A model generated the notes under the pieces. It worked only from the letters and a program-made list of their open reading frames with translations, was not told the origin of the DNA and did not search any database. Shown here in pieces: positions 20,751-31,038 of a stretch of DNA of 62,368 nt. Position numbers and translations under genes: made by a program. How positions within the stretch are numbered: the stretch's first letter is position 1; each line of letters starts with the position of its first letter. The DNA is from Nitrosomonadaceae bacterium. GTDB lineage: Bacteria; Pseudomonadota; Gammaproteobacteria; Burkholderiales; Nitrosomonadaceae. The DNA lies in contig BJGV01000007.1 of assembly GCA_014190895.1 (NCBI GenBank), forward strand, positions 1 through 62,368, written 5' to 3'.

Positions 20751-20917
20751 GACCGATGATTAGAAGTTAATTTTTAATTAATTTAAAAATTTCCCAAGTA
20801 AGTATTAAGGAAAACCAGATATTTAATTCTGAGGTTATCTTCTCCTAAAAATTTGTATATGCTATTGATTTATCTTATATTTTGTTATAGTGATTCGGCT
20901 ACAGTGTTGCGTATTCT

Positions 20918-21757
20918 ATGAGAATAGCCATAGGATTGGAATATGAAGGCGACCGTTTCTGCGGTTGGCAGAGTCAGCCATTGGGCGGCTCAGTGCAAGA
21001 TGAATTAGAGGCAGCATTATCAAAAATAGCCTGTGATAAAATCAAAGTAATTGTGGCAGGACGTACTGATGCAGGTGTTCATGCTTTGCACCAAGTAGCA
21101 CATTTTGACACGCAGATATGGCGTCCTCTTGGTGCCTGGGTACGTGGTGTAAATGCATTACTACCGCAGAGTATTGCGGTATTGTGGGCATCAGAAATTT
21201 CTAATAATTTTCATGCTCGTTATAGTGCAAATGAGCGTTGTTATCTTTATTTGTTGTTGAATCATCCAGTGCGTGCCGGACTTTACTACAACAAAGTAGG
21301 TTGGTTTCACGTGCCTCTCAACCTTGATAAAATGAAGGAAGCTGCAGAAATATTACTGGGAGAGCATGATTTCAATGCTTTTCGTGCAGCGGAGTGTCAA
21401 GCTAAGTCCTCGGTACGAAATATGACAAAACTGGAAATTACACGTCAAGGTGATATCATCACATTTGAGCTACGTGCTAATGCATTTTTGTACCATATGG
21501 TGAGAAATATAATTGGGTGTCTCATTTATGTTGGGAAGGGGAAATACCCTCCCGAATGGATGCGAGAGTTGTTAGAGGGTCGTGACCGAACTTTTGCAGC
21601 ACCGACTTTCTCTGCCGCAGGACTTTATTTAGCGGGAGTTGCTTATGATTCTAAATGGCAGTTACCGAATTATGTCGAGCCCGTCTTTACAATGATGTTA
21701 CCCAAGGTAGATAGATTGGTCAGAAATCTAATCGTGAATGATTCAGGTATAGTCTGA
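20918..21757 (+). CDS. truA: tRNA pseudouridine synthase A
   Basis: Makes pseudouridine at tRNA positions 38-40. 279 residues. The catalytic aspartate is Asp51 in AGRTDAGVHALHQV. The RARYSANERCYLYLL-like block (here HARYSANERCYLYLL) and the FLYHMVRNIIG signature are present. It lies between fimV and trpF, as in many betaproteobacteria. No strong ribosome-binding site is visible. Confidence 0.96.
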   Translation: MRIAIGLEYEGDRFCGWQSQPLGGSVQDELEAALSKIACDKIKVIVAGRTDAGVHALHQVAHFDTQIWRPLGAWVRGVNALLPQSIAVLWASEISNNFHARYSANERCYLYLLLNHPVRAGLYYNKVGWFHVPLNLDKMKEAAEILLGEHDFNAFRAAECQAKSSVRNMTKLEITRQGDIITFELRANAFLYHMVRNIIGCLIYVGKGKYPPEWMRELLEGRDRTFAAPTFSAAGLYLAGVAYDSKWQLPNYVEPVFTMMLPKVDRLVRNLIVNDSGIV

Positions 21758-21864
21758 GAGAAATTTTTGGGTGAAGAAAGATTCGGGCGTGCATGAATTG
21801 AGAATAGTCTGATTCTTTATTTTAATCGTGCGTCCATCCCTCTTTGCTAAGGGTGCAAATAGAT

Positions 21865-22491
21865 ATGCCTGTAAAAGTTAAAATCTGTGGCATTACTCGT
21901 CCTGAAGATGCTGTAACGGCGGCACGCTTAGGCGCAGATGCTGTTGGTTTCATATTTTGGAAAAAAAGCAAACGCTACATTTCACCTACTATTGCACGTG
22001 AAATCATAAGAGCATTGCCAGCATTTCTTTCTGTAGTGGGTGTATATGTTGATCCAGATCAAGAATGGGTGAGGGAGACCATCGCTGTTGCTGGCCTGAA
22101 TCTATTACAGTTTCATGGAAATGAACCGCCGATATTTTGTGAGCAATTCTCGCTGCCTTATATCAAGGCTACGCGAGTCAAGAGCGGGGTAGATTTGCTA
22201 CAATACTCAGCTCGTTACTCTAGCGCGAAGGGATTATTATTAGATGCTTATGTTGAGAACATGCCTGGCGGCACTGGACATGTGTTTGACTGGAATCTAA
22301 TTCCACATAATTTACCATTACCACTGATTCTTTCCGGAGGCCTACATGCTGGTAATGTAGCGACAGCAATTAGGCAAGTTAATCCTTGGGCGGTAGATGT
22401 ATCAAGTGGCGTGGAGACGATTTATGGTACCAAGGATACACAGAAAATTTCTGCTTTTATGATAGGAGTTCGAAATAGTGAAAATTTATGA
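21865..22491 (+). CDS. trpF: Phosphoribosylanthranilate isomerase
   Basis: Third step from anthranilate to tryptophan. 208 residues of a TIM barrel. The catalytic cysteine lies in [31 protein letters not shown] contains the catalytic aspartate, and [10 protein letters not shown] and VDVSSGVE bind phosphate. ATG at 21865 is chosen by family start; a TTG seven codons upstream is possible. Its end overlaps trpB by 14 bases, so the two are coupled. Confidence 0.95.
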   Translation: MPVKVKICGITRPEDAVTAARLGADAVGFIFWKKSKRYISPTIAREIIRALPAFLSVVGVYVDPDQEWVRETIAVAGLNLLQFHGNEPPIFCEQFSLPYIKATRVKSGVDLLQYSARYSSAKGLLLDAYVENMPGGTGHVFDWNLIPHNLPLPLILSGGLHAGNVATAIRQVNPWAVDVSSGVETIYGTKDTQKISAFMIGVRNSENL

Positions 22492-23677
22492 TCTTCCCGA
22501 CAGATTTGGTCACTTTGGACCTTATGGGGGAGTGTTTGTAGCTGAGACACTTATCTCAGCATTGGAAGAGTTGCGTGCTCAGTATGAATACTATCGCAAC
22601 GATATCAATTTTCAGAAAGAATTTTCTTATGAATTAAAACACTACGTTGGAAGACCCAGCCCAATCTATCACGCAAAAAGATGGTCAGCAGATTTAGGAG
22701 GTGCTCAAATTTTATTAAAACGTGAAGATTTGAATCATACTGGTGCGCATAAAATTAATAACACTATTGGCCAAGCGTTGTTGGCTAGACGTATGAAAAA
22801 ACCACGCATAATTGCTGAAACTGGGGCAGGTCAGCATGGCGTAGCTTCTGCTACGGTAGCTGCACGTTATGGTATGGAATGTACAGTTTACATGGGTTCT
22901 GAGGACATAAAACGTCAGGCTACTAATGTTTATCGGATGAAGCTCTTAGGCGCAACAGTAGTGTCAGTCAAATCCGGTTCAAGAACTCTGAAGGATGCTC
23001 TCAATGAGGCTATGCGGGATTGGGTGACCAACGTTGAAAATACTTTTTATATTATTGGTACGGTAGCTGGTCCGCATCCCTATCCAATGATGGTACGTGA
23101 TTTTCAGACTATTATTGGACGTGAGGCAAAATTACAAATGCAGGAGGAATATGGGCACCAACCGGATGCACTTATTGCTTGCGTGGGTGGCGGGTCAAAT
23201 GCTATGGGTCTTTTTTATCCCTATATAGATGATGCAAGTGTGCGCATGATAGGCGTAGAAGCGGCCGGATGTGGAATTGAAACTGGTCAGCATGCCGCCA
23301 CTCTGATGACTGGAAAACCTGGTGTTCTACATGGAAATCGTACATATCTAATTCAAAATGAAGACGGACAGATTACTGAAACTCATTCTATTTCAGCCGG
23401 GCTTGATTATCCCGGTGTCGGTCCAGAGCATGCGTGGCTTAAGGATATCAATCGCGTTGAATACGTTGGGATAACTGATGACGAAGCATTAGCGGCATTT
23501 CATGCATTGTGTCGTTATGAGGGAATTATACCGGCATTAGAGTCTAGCCATGCATTAGCTTATGCGGCCAAGCTTGCGCCTACACTTAGTCAAGAAAAAC
23601 TGCTTCTAGTTAATCTCTCTGGACGAGGAGATAAGGATATGGATACTGTAATTCAAGCTACCGGCACCGCTCTTTAG
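22478..23677 (+). CDS. trpB: Tryptophan synthase beta chain
   Basis: Condenses indole with serine. 399 residues. The PLP lysine is Lys92 in [26 protein letters not shown] binds the PLP phosphate and [10 protein letters not shown] is the catalytic-loop region. The GTG start at 22478 lies inside trpF with AGGAG nine bases upstream. Confidence 0.97.
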   Translation: MKIYDLPDRFGHFGPYGGVFVAETLISALEELRAQYEYYRNDINFQKEFSYELKHYVGRPSPIYHAKRWSADLGGAQILLKREDLNHTGAHKINNTIGQALLARRMKKPRIIAETGAGQHGVASATVAARYGMECTVYMGSEDIKRQATNVYRMKLLGATVVSVKSGSRTLKDALNEAMRDWVTNVENTFYIIGTVAGPHPYPMMVRDFQTIIGREAKLQMQEEYGHQPDALIACVGGGSNAMGLFYPYIDDASVRMIGVEAAGCGIETGQHAATLMTGKPGVLHGNRTYLIQNEDGQITETHSISAGLDYPGVGPEHAWLKDINRVEYVGITDDEALAAFHALCRYEGIIPALESSHALAYAAKLAPTLSQEKLLLVNLSGRGDKDMDTVIQATGTAL

Positions 23678-23694
23678 TTTAAAGTGAGATCCCT

Positions 23695-24501
23695 ATGTCT
23701 CGTATAGCAACAGTATTTGATAAATTGCATCAGTATAATAGAAAAGCCCTAATTCCTTTTATCACGGCTGGTGATCCTAACCCCGCAATAACAGTCACTT
23801 TGATGAATGAATTGGTAAAAGCGGGTGCCGATATTATTGAGTTAGGGATTCCATTCTCCGATCCAATGGCAGATGGGCCAACCATACAGCGTTCTTCAGA
23901 GCGAGCATTGAAGCATCGTGTAGGTTTAAAGGATGTATTCAATATAGTGTCAGATTTTAGAGTAGCCAATACAGATACTCCAATTGTGTTGATGGGTTAT
24001 GCCAATCCAGTAGAAGCAATGGGCCAGGATAAATTTTTGGTCATGGCGAAAGAAGCTGGTGTAGATGGAGTGTTGGTAGTGGATTATCCGCCGGAAGAAT
24101 GTGCGGAATGGGTAAAAAGTCTCGGACGTCATAAAATAGACGCTATCTTTTTGGTGTCACCTACCACATTAGAGACGCGCATTGAAAAGATAACAAACAT
24201 GGCGCAAGGGTATGTGTATTATGTTTCTTTAAAGGGTGTTACTGGTTCATCAAATATTGATCTAAGCGAAGTAACTAGTAAATTGACTCAGTTGCGTTCG
24301 CATATTCGCATTCCTATCGTCATTGGTTTCGGTATACATGACGTTGTGACAGCAAAAATATTAGCTGATTTAGCGGATGGCGTGATAGTGGGTAGCTGGA
24401 TTATTGAAGAAATAGAAAAATCTACCACAACAGAGATATTAAAGAATATATCGCGCTTGACAAGAGATTTGCGTAACGCTATTGATGCGACCAATATTTA
24501 A
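23695..24501 (+). CDS. trpA: Tryptophan synthase alpha chain
   Basis: Cleaves indole-3-glycerol phosphate and channels indole to TrpB. 268 residues. The catalytic Glu49 (IIELGIPFSDP) and Asp60 (MADGP) fall at the canonical positions. It begins 17 bases after trpB. The other trp genes (trpE, G, D, C) are not in the window. Confidence 0.97.
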   Translation: MSRIATVFDKLHQYNRKALIPFITAGDPNPAITVTLMNELVKAGADIIELGIPFSDPMADGPTIQRSSERALKHRVGLKDVFNIVSDFRVANTDTPIVLMGYANPVEAMGQDKFLVMAKEAGVDGVLVVDYPPEECAEWVKSLGRHKIDAIFLVSPTTLETRIEKITNMAQGYVYYVSLKGVTGSSNIDLSEVTSKLTQLRSHIRIPIVIGFGIHDVVTAKILADLADGVIVGSWIIEEIEKSTTTEILKNISRLTRDLRNAIDATNI

Positions 24502-24530
24502 CAGTAAATGCTAAGGATTAGAGGTTATTT

Positions 24531-25394
24531 ATGAGTTGGTTCCAAAATCTTCTTCCTCCAAAAATCAAACGTAAAGAAAATAGCGAAAAAAAAGTCGTAC
24601 CAGAGGGACTTTGGAGTAAATGTGCCGTTTGCGAAGCGGTGCTATATTACTCTGATCTTGGGAATAATCTTAATGTTTGTCCTAAATGTCATCATCACAA
24701 CCATATTTCGGCTAGAGCAAGACTAGACTTATTGCTGGACACAGAAAGTCGCCGTGAAATTGGTGCAGAGGTGTTGTCACTAGACCCGCTTAAGTTTAAG
24801 GATAGCAAACGTTATACTGATCGACTATCTCAAGCGAAAAAGAATACCAGTGAAGACGATGCTTTGGTAGTTATGCAGGGCAGTATTAGTAATGTACCAC
24901 TGGTGGTGGCGGTATTTGAATTTGAGTTTATGGGCGGTTCAATGGGCTCAGTGGTAGGCGAGCGTTTTGTACGTGGAGTCCGTGCATGTGTTGAACAGCA
25001 TTTGCCTTTTGTGTGCTTTACTGCTAGTGGTGGGGCACGTATGCAAGAGGGTGTATTTTCATTGATGCAGATGGCCAAGACATCGGCAGCGTTGACTCAA
25101 TTAAGCCAAGAGGGACTCCCTTTTATCACAGTGCTTACCAATCCAACCATGGGTGGCGTATCAGCCAGTTTTGCTTTTATTAGCGATGTTGTGATTGCCG
25201 AACCTGCTGCACTTATTGGCTTTGCTGGTCCGCGTGTGATCGAACAAACAGTTCGTCAGACTCTACCGGAAGGTTTTCAACGCGCCGAATTCCTGTTAGA
25301 ACATGGGGCAGTAGATATGATTGTTGATCGTAGACAAATGCGCAACAAGCTTGCTAACTTATGTAGACTGTTATTGCGAACATCTACTTGCTAA
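24531..25394 (+). CDS. accD: Acetyl-CoA carboxylase carboxyltransferase subunit beta
   Basis: Transfers the carboxyl group from biotin to acetyl-CoA in fatty-acid synthesis, together with AccA (not in the window). 287 residues. The N-terminal zinc ribbon is complete (Cys31, Cys34, Cys50, Cys53), and the crotonase-fold body includes [12 protein letters not shown] and [13 protein letters not shown]. trpA-accD-folC is a common order in proteobacteria. Confidence 0.97.
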   Translation: MSWFQNLLPPKIKRKENSEKKVVPEGLWSKCAVCEAVLYYSDLGNNLNVCPKCHHHNHISARARLDLLLDTESRREIGAEVLSLDPLKFKDSKRYTDRLSQAKKNTSEDDALVVMQGSISNVPLVVAVFEFEFMGGSMGSVVGERFVRGVRACVEQHLPFVCFTASGGARMQEGVFSLMQMAKTSAALTQLSQEGLPFITVLTNPTMGGVSASFAFISDVVIAEPAALIGFAGPRVIEQTVRQTLPEGFQRAEFLLEHGAVDMIVDRRQMRNKLANLCRLLLRTSTC

Positions 25395-25459
25395 AGCTCT
25401 GTAAAAAAGATTTTTAACTGAAATTTAAACCCCACTCTTAGAATGGTTCGTAACGACGG

Positions 25460-26767
25460 ATGACCGAGTTAAATTTTAAACACAAGACTCTCTCTGACTG
25501 GCTTATTTATCTAGAGCGCCTACATCCTAAGGTTATTGACATGGGATTGGATCGCGTGAATCAAGTCAAAACTCTTTTAAATCTCACCCCGCGTTTTCCT
25601 ATTATTACTGTTGGCGGTACCAATGGCAAGGGATCGACTTGTATTATGATGGAATCAATCATGAGTCGTGCTGGATATCAAGTTGGCTGTTACATTTCGC
25701 CACATTTGCTCCGTTATAATGAACGAATACGTATTAATCGGCAAGAAGTGAGTGATAAAGAATTGTGCGAAGCGTTCAGTGTAGTAGAAGTTGCTAGAAT
25801 GAAAAATGACGTCTCTTTGACTTATTTCGAGTTCGGAACCTTGGCGGCAATGCAATTATTTATTGAAGCCAAAGTAGACATTGTAATTCTAGAAGTAGGG
25901 CTTGGTGGACGATTAGATGCAGTTAATGTTTTTGATGCTGATTGTGCAGTATTGACTAGTATTGACCTTGATCATATAGACTATCTTGGAGATACACGGG
26001 AAAAAATAGGTTTTGAGAAAGCAGGAATATTTAGAAGAGGTAAGGCTGCAATCTGCTCAGAATTAAATATCCCGGTTTCCGTGAGTAACCAAGCAGAACT
26101 AATTGGTGCAGATTTTATGTGCATTGGAGAGCACTTTGGCCACTCAGACTATAAAAATTCATGGAATTATTGGAGCGTTAAGTCAAGATATTTATCACTT
26201 CCTCATCCTGCTTTAAGGGGTGTTTATCAATTGCGTAATGCCAGCGCATGTTTAACTGCACTGAATGTGTTCAAAGATAGCCTGCCGATTACTCTAAATG
26301 ACATACGTCAAGGTTTATTAGACACAGAATTACCCGGTCGCTTTCAAGTATTACCAGGGCGACCAATTACATTATTAGATGTAGCACATAATCCAAGTGC
26401 TGTACGCGCTTTAGGTATCAATCTTGCTCACATGGATCGTTACAGGAAAACCTATGCAGTATTTGCAGTGCTTAAAGATAAGGACATGATTGGAATAGTA
26501 CAAGCGCTTATGTCAAAAATAGACGTTTGGCTCGTAGCAAGCATTGGTTTATTGCGCGGCGCTTCTGCTGATGAGATAGTGCAAGTACTGAAGTTGGCGG
26601 GTATAAAAAACAACGGGGAGGCAGTTTTTATGTTCCCAGATCCTGTTGCAGCTTATGTATTTGCCTGCAAGAAAGCAACCGAAGATGATAGAATTTGTGT
26701 TTTTGGCTCATTTCATACTGTGAGTGAGATAATGCGGTATAGAAATTTGGTGAAATACCATCAATAG
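25460..26767 (+). CDS. folC: Bifunctional folylpolyglutamate synthase/dihydrofolate synthase
   Basis: Adds glutamate to dihydropteroate and to folates. 435 residues of the Mur-ligase fold. The P-loop is GGTNGKGST at 52-60; the ISPHLLRYNERIRI folate loop, the EVGLGGRLDAVN metal-binding block and the C-terminal DVAHNPSA motif are all present. It provides the cofactor chain used by thyA and folA. Confidence 0.96.
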   Translation: MTELNFKHKTLSDWLIYLERLHPKVIDMGLDRVNQVKTLLNLTPRFPIITVGGTNGKGSTCIMMESIMSRAGYQVGCYISPHLLRYNERIRINRQEVSDKELCEAFSVVEVARMKNDVSLTYFEFGTLAAMQLFIEAKVDIVILEVGLGGRLDAVNVFDADCAVLTSIDLDHIDYLGDTREKIGFEKAGIFRRGKAAICSELNIPVSVSNQAELIGADFMCIGEHFGHSDYKNSWNYWSVKSRYLSLPHPALRGVYQLRNASACLTALNVFKDSLPITLNDIRQGLLDTELPGRFQVLPGRPITLLDVAHNPSAVRALGINLAHMDRYRKTYAVFAVLKDKDMIGIVQALMSKIDVWLVASIGLLRGASADEIVQVLKLAGIKNNGEAVFMFPDPVAAYVFACKKATEDDRICVFGSFHTVSEIMRYRNLVKYHQ

Positions 26768-26782
26768 CTAATACGAGCCTAC

Positions 26783-27412
26783 ATGGCAAAAAAAATTAGT
26801 GAAGAAAATTCTCTTTTAATAAAACGAGCCAGAAGACGTTTGGTTGGCTCCGTTACGCTCGTTGTTTTAGCGATTGTAATTCTACCAATACTGTTTGATA
26901 AGCAACCAGTATTGATTGACCCAGGAACCGATATCCATATCTCATTGAAAAATTCCTTAGATGAGTCGCCTCCTGGCCCTGGTGTCGTTAGTGCTGAGCA
27001 GAAACTTACCTCATCCTCTCTTGAAACGGGATCCCTGGTGAAAGAGATGGCGCAGGGAGAGTCTCAGCTGCCAATAGAATCAACGCAAGTTATCGCGGAA
27101 TTAGAGAGTAAATTAATCAATAGTGCGCCAGAAATTAGGGCTGAAGTTAAGGATAATTCTGAAACTGAAAAAACCGCTACTGGTTTATTTATAGTGCAAT
27201 TAGGCGTATTTCTTGATTCAGCTAAAGCTAAATATCAACAGAAAATCTTAATATCTAAAAATATCAAGATGGTTTATACAGAGACACTTAAAACTGATGA
27301 TGGAGAGGTGACTCGATTACGCATAGGTCCTTTCCTTACTCGTATAATGGCAGAAGAGGAGCGAGGAAAATTGAAGAAACTTGGGATTGAAAGCGTAGTA
27401 AAGAGTCAATAG
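26783..27412 (+). CDS. SPOR-domain membrane protein, DedD-like
   Basis: 209 residues. One transmembrane helix near residues 22-41 (SVTLVVLAIVILPILF) follows a basic N-terminus, then comes a flexible acidic periplasmic linker and a C-terminal SPOR domain (about 132-207, starting GLFIVQLGVF and containing TRLRIGPFL). SPOR domains bind denuded glycan strands at the division septum. The position folC-dedD-cvpA-purF matches E. coli and betaproteobacteria, so a cell-division role is likely. Confidence 0.88.
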   Translation: MAKKISEENSLLIKRARRRLVGSVTLVVLAIVILPILFDKQPVLIDPGTDIHISLKNSLDESPPGPGVVSAEQKLTSSSLETGSLVKEMAQGESQLPIESTQVIAELESKLINSAPEIRAEVKDNSETEKTATGLFIVQLGVFLDSAKAKYQQKILISKNIKMVYTETLKTDDGEVTRLRIGPFLTRIMAEEERGKLKKLGIESVVKSQ

Positions 27413-27500
27413 TTGCATAATGTAGTTTGTGGTTCTGATGAATCTAGAATTTATCGTTAAATGGCCGATCATTGCATCTTATGATGTGTTAAAACTAGAA

Positions 27501-27995
27501 ATGACTATTCTTGATTATGCTGTCTTCTCCATACTTGCTATATCTATAGTCCTAAGCATAGTTCGTGGTATGGTACGAGAATTATTATCGTTAGTTAGTT
27601 GGGTGATCGCGTTTATGGTAGCAAATTCCTTTGTAATGGATTTTATACGCATATTACCATTGAGCATTACAGGGGAGTCTTTTCGCATGCTGATATCTTT
27701 CTCAGCCCTATTTTTGTCAACATTGTTAGTAATGAGTATGTTAACGATATTAGTGTCGTCATTAATTAAAACGGCAGGCTTGGGACTTGTAGACAGATTT
27801 TTTGGCGCGCTATTTGGTTTTGTACGTGGAGCACTAATAGTATTATTAATGACGTTGTTAGCGGGATTAACATCTTTTCCTCAAGAATCATTCTGGGAAA
27901 AAGCCGCTCTAAGGAAATCACTAGAGACAGCGGCAACAATAGCCGCACCTTGGTTGCCATACGATTTATCTAAACAAATTAATTACAAAAATTAG
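27501..27995 (+). CDS. cvpA: CvpA family inner-membrane protein
   Basis: 164 residues from the ATG at 27501, giving the typical MTILDYAVFSILAIS opening; in-frame starts up to 24 codons upstream exist but lack family support. About four hydrophobic helices. The GMVRELLSLVSWVIA and DRFFGALFGFVRG motifs identify the family, linked to colicin V production and envelope homeostasis. It lies directly upstream of purF, as in E. coli. Confidence 0.9.
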   Translation: MTILDYAVFSILAISIVLSIVRGMVRELLSLVSWVIAFMVANSFVMDFIRILPLSITGESFRMLISFSALFLSTLLVMSMLTILVSSLIKTAGLGLVDRFFGALFGFVRGALIVLLMTLLAGLTSFPQESFWEKAALRKSLETAATIAAPWLPYDLSKQINYKN

Positions 27996-28140
27996 AATGC
28001 AGATAATAAATAATGTAGATACTGTAATATAGTTAAATGATCATGATTCGGGTGGCACAGATTTAACAGAAATAACACCTTTGTATTTTGTCTGTGTGAA
28101 TCTGAGGAATTACTTGGGGTTACTTTTTCAGGATTTAATT

Positions 28141-29661
28141 ATGTGTGGAATTTTAGGCGTGGTTGCAAAATCTCCCGCCAATCAATTGCTTTATGATGGA
28201 TTGCTGGTTCTGCAACATCGTGGACAGGATGCTGCCGGTATTGTTACCGCGCAGAAAAATACTTTTCATATGCATAAGGATAGCGGTTTGGTAAGAGATG
28301 TATTCCGTACCCGTGATATGCGTCATTTGGTTGGTAATATAGGCATAGCGCACGTACGTTATCCCACTTCCGGTTCTGCTGAATCCTCTGCTGAGGCGCA
28401 ACCGTTCTATGTCAACTCTCCATTTGGTATTGTACTGGCCCATAATGGCAACCTTACCAATGCAGCACAACTCAATCAAGAGTTATTTCGTGCTGATTTA
28501 CGTCATGTGAATACCAACTCAGATTCAGAGGTGCTCCTTAATGTATTGGCGCATGAATTGCAAGGAAGCACAAGAAATCACCATTTAGATCCCGCTGCTA
28601 TCTTCTCTGCAGTGTCTGGGGTTCACCAACGTTGTCGGGGTGCTTATGCTGTAGTGGCAATGATTGCAGGTTACGGATTGCTAGCTTTTCGTGATCCCTA
28701 CGGTATTCGTCCATTAGTATTTGGATGTATTGAAAATGAGAGCGGTACCGAGTATCTAGTAGCATCTGAAAGTGTAGCGTTAGATACTTTGGGATTTAAA
28801 TTGGTGCGTGATATTGCGCCTGGTGAAGCAATTTTTATCGATGAAGATAGTAATTTCTATAGTAAACAGTGTGCCACTAATCCGACGCTTAATCCCTGTA
28901 TTTTTGAGTATGTTTATTTGGCCAGACCAGACTCAGTCATGGATGGAGTTTCAGTATATGAGACGCGACTTAATATGGGAGAAAGTCTTGCTGATAAGAT
29001 TGCCAAAAGCATGCGACATCTTGATATTGACGTAGTAATTCCAATCCCTGATTCTAGTCGCCCTAGTGCTCTGCAACTTGCCAATCGATTGGGTCTGAAT
29101 TTTCGTGAAGGTTTTGTTAAAAATCGCTACATTGGTCGTACTTTTATCATGCCAGGACAGCAGCAGCGGCGTAAATCAGTGCGCCAAAAACTTAATGCTA
29201 TGAGTGTAGAGTTTCGTGGGAAAAACGTATTATTAGTAGATGATTCTATCGTTCGTGGTACCACTAGCCGTGAAATTGTACAGATGGCGCAAGAAGCTGG
29301 TGCAAGAAAAGTATATTTTGCTTCTGCTGCCCCACCAGTAAGGTTTCCTAACGTCTATGGGATTGACATGCCGACTCGTCAAGAGCTCATTGCTACTGGA
29401 CGTGATGATGACGATATTCGTCGCGAGATTGGTGCAGACTATCTTGTTTATCAAGATCTTGATTCTTTAAAAAAAGACATATGTCGAGTTAAATCGACGG
29501 TTGCTCAGTTTGAAACCTCTTGTTTCGACGGGCATTACATAACCGGTGACGTTACACCAGAATATTTAGCAGCGATTGAAACTCAACGTAGTAATAATGT
29601 AATCGTTTCGCACAGGGAATCTGACGCGCAATTAGATTTAAGTTTAACTACAGCAGATTGA
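28141..29661 (+). CDS. purF: Amidophosphoribosyltransferase
   Basis: Commits PRPP to purine synthesis using glutamine. 506 residues. ATG at 28141 is required because the catalytic cysteine must become residue 1 after Met removal (MCGILGVV); AGGA lies just upstream. The N-terminal Ntn glutaminase domain is followed by the phosphoribosyltransferase domain with the PRPP loop VLLVDDSIVRGTTSRE. The stop codon overlaps the -35 box of the metZ promoter. Confidence 0.97.
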   Translation: MCGILGVVAKSPANQLLYDGLLVLQHRGQDAAGIVTAQKNTFHMHKDSGLVRDVFRTRDMRHLVGNIGIAHVRYPTSGSAESSAEAQPFYVNSPFGIVLAHNGNLTNAAQLNQELFRADLRHVNTNSDSEVLLNVLAHELQGSTRNHHLDPAAIFSAVSGVHQRCRGAYAVVAMIAGYGLLAFRDPYGIRPLVFGCIENESGTEYLVASESVALDTLGFKLVRDIAPGEAIFIDEDSNFYSKQCATNPTLNPCIFEYVYLARPDSVMDGVSVYETRLNMGESLADKIAKSMRHLDIDVVIPIPDSSRPSALQLANRLGLNFREGFVKNRYIGRTFIMPGQQQRRKSVRQKLNAMSVEFRGKNVLLVDDSIVRGTTSREIVQMAQEAGARKVYFASAAPPVRFPNVYGIDMPTRQELIATGRDDDDIRREIGADYLVYQDLDSLKKDICRVKSTVAQFETSCFDGHYITGDVTPEYLAAIETQRSNNVIVSHRESDAQLDLSLTTAD

Positions 29662-29686
29662 CAAAAATAATTACTAAGCGTAGCTT
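29658..29686 (+). promoter_or_regulatory. metZ promoter, sigma-70 type
   Basis: A perfect TTGACA (29658-29663) overlaps the purF stop, followed after 17 bases by TAGCTT (29681-29686). Transcription would start at about 29692-29694, exactly where the riboswitch structure begins. Confidence 0.6.
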
Positions 29687-29693
29687 AGACATA

Positions 29694-29747
29694 TGCGCCG
29701 ATTTGATATTCAGCTTGCGGGCGCGTTATAAATTCAGCTAAAGCGGG
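29694..29747 (+). promoter_or_regulatory. SAM-II (SAM-alpha) type S-adenosylmethionine riboswitch upstream of metZ
   Basis: The stretch follows the SAM-II pattern known from the metX RNA: a GCGCC/GGCGC stem (29695-29699 with 29720-29724), a GATTTG loop strand, an inner CTTGC, then GTTATAAAT and CAGCTAAAGCGGG on the 3-prime side for the H-type pseudoknot. It sits in front of a methionine-synthesis gene and ends just before a terminator. CGGG at 29744-29747 can pair with CCCG at 29756-29759 of the terminator arm, suggesting mutually exclusive folds. Recognised by eye, not by covariance search. Confidence 0.75.
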
Positions 29748-29754
29748 AAAATCC

Positions 29755-29786
29755 CCCCGTTTGAGCGAATGCCAAGCGGGGTTTTT
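29755..29786 (+). terminator. Rho-independent terminator (attenuator) before metZ
   Basis: A nine-base-pair stem (29755-29763 with 29773-29781, one G-U pair) around a nine-base loop is followed by TTTTT. It lies between the SAM-II element and the metZ ribosome-binding site, so it probably acts as the expression platform and may also terminate read-through from purF. Confidence 0.8.
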
Positions 29787-29804
29787 ATTTGGAGGAGACT
29801 TATT

Positions 29805-30986
29805 GTGGTCGATAATTTTGAATTAGAAACGTTGGCATTACGTGCGGGGACTCATCGTAGCCAATTCAATGAACACTCAGAAGCTTTGTATCTTACTTCC
29901 AGTTTTGTATTCGATAGCGCTGCTCAAGCTGCTGCTCGTTTTTCCGGCATAGAACCTGGAAATGTATACTCACGCTTCACTAATCCCACTGTCACTGCTT
30001 TTGAAGAACGGTTAGCGGCATTAGAAGGTGCAGAGACTTGTGTTGCCACCGCCTCTGGTATGTCAGCAATACTTTCTTGCGTCATGGGACTGCTTTCTGC
30101 AGGCGACCATATTATTGCCTCACGTAGCCTTTTTGGCGCCACAGTAAGTTTATTTAATAATGTTCTTAAACGTTTCGGCATTGAGACCACTTATGTCTCT
30201 GCCACTGATGTGATTGCATGGCAGGCAGCAGTGAAAACTAATACGAAACTTTTATTCGTAGAGACGCCATCCAACCCACTCACCGAGATTTCAGATATTG
30301 CAGCACTAGCTTTAGTAGCAAAGAAGGCTGGCGCATGGCTTGCAGTAGACAATTGTTTTTGTTCTCCTGTACTACAAAGACCACTGGACTTGGGAGCGGA
30401 TCTAGTGATTCATTCTGCAACTAAGTATCTCGATGGTCAGGGCAGAGTGTTAGGCGGCGCGATACTTGGAAAACGTGAGTTAGTAATGGAAGGAGGAATA
30501 TTTAGTTTTTTACGCACTGCCGGGCCAACCTTGAGTGCTTTTAATGCCTGGATTATCCTGAAGGGCATGGAAACCCTAAAGATTCGTATGGATGCACACT
30601 CTGTAAATGCCCTAGAGATAGCTAACTGGCTAGAAAAACAACCTGATGTGACAAGAGTTTATTATCCGGGCCTATTGTCACACCCGCAATATAGTCTTGC
30701 CAAGCAACAGCAGAAAACTGGTGGCGGTATTGTTACATTTGAAGTCAAAGGCGGAAAGGAAGCTGCATGGCGTTTAGTAGATTCGACCCGTATGATTTCA
30801 ATTACCGCTAATTTAGGAGATACTAAAAGTACATTGACCCACCCTGCTAGTACTACCCATTCACGTATTAGTCAGGAAGAACGAGATTTGGCAGGCATCA
30901 CCGATGGTCTGTTGCGTATTGCAGTTGGGCTAGAAGCGATTACAGATATTAAAGCAGATTTAGAAAAAGGATTAAAGAAACTTTAA
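29805..30986 (+). CDS. metZ: O-succinylhomoserine sulfhydrylase
   Basis: Makes homocysteine directly from an activated homoserine and sulfide. 393 residues from GTG at 29805, which has GGAGGAG eight bases upstream; a longer frame would start inside the terminator. The PLP lysine is Lys207 in HSATKYLDGQG, and the YSRFTNPT and SGMSAI blocks fit Cys/Met-metabolism enzymes of the MetZ group. O-acetylhomoserine as substrate cannot be excluded. Regulation by SAM is implied by the upstream riboswitch. Confidence 0.92.
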   Translation: MVDNFELETLALRAGTHRSQFNEHSEALYLTSSFVFDSAAQAAARFSGIEPGNVYSRFTNPTVTAFEERLAALEGAETCVATASGMSAILSCVMGLLSAGDHIIASRSLFGATVSLFNNVLKRFGIETTYVSATDVIAWQAAVKTNTKLLFVETPSNPLTEISDIAALALVAKKAGAWLAVDNCFCSPVLQRPLDLGADLVIHSATKYLDGQGRVLGGAILGKRELVMEGGIFSFLRTAGPTLSAFNAWIILKGMETLKIRMDAHSVNALEIANWLEKQPDVTRVYYPGLLSHPQYSLAKQQQKTGGGIVTFEVKGGKEAAWRLVDSTRMISITANLGDTKSTLTHPASTTHSRISQEERDLAGITDGLLRIAVGLEAITDIKADLEKGLKKL

Positions 30987-31038
30987 AAGATATTTTATGT
31001 ATTTCATAATTTTTTCTTATCTCGCTCAGATTTTCTTG

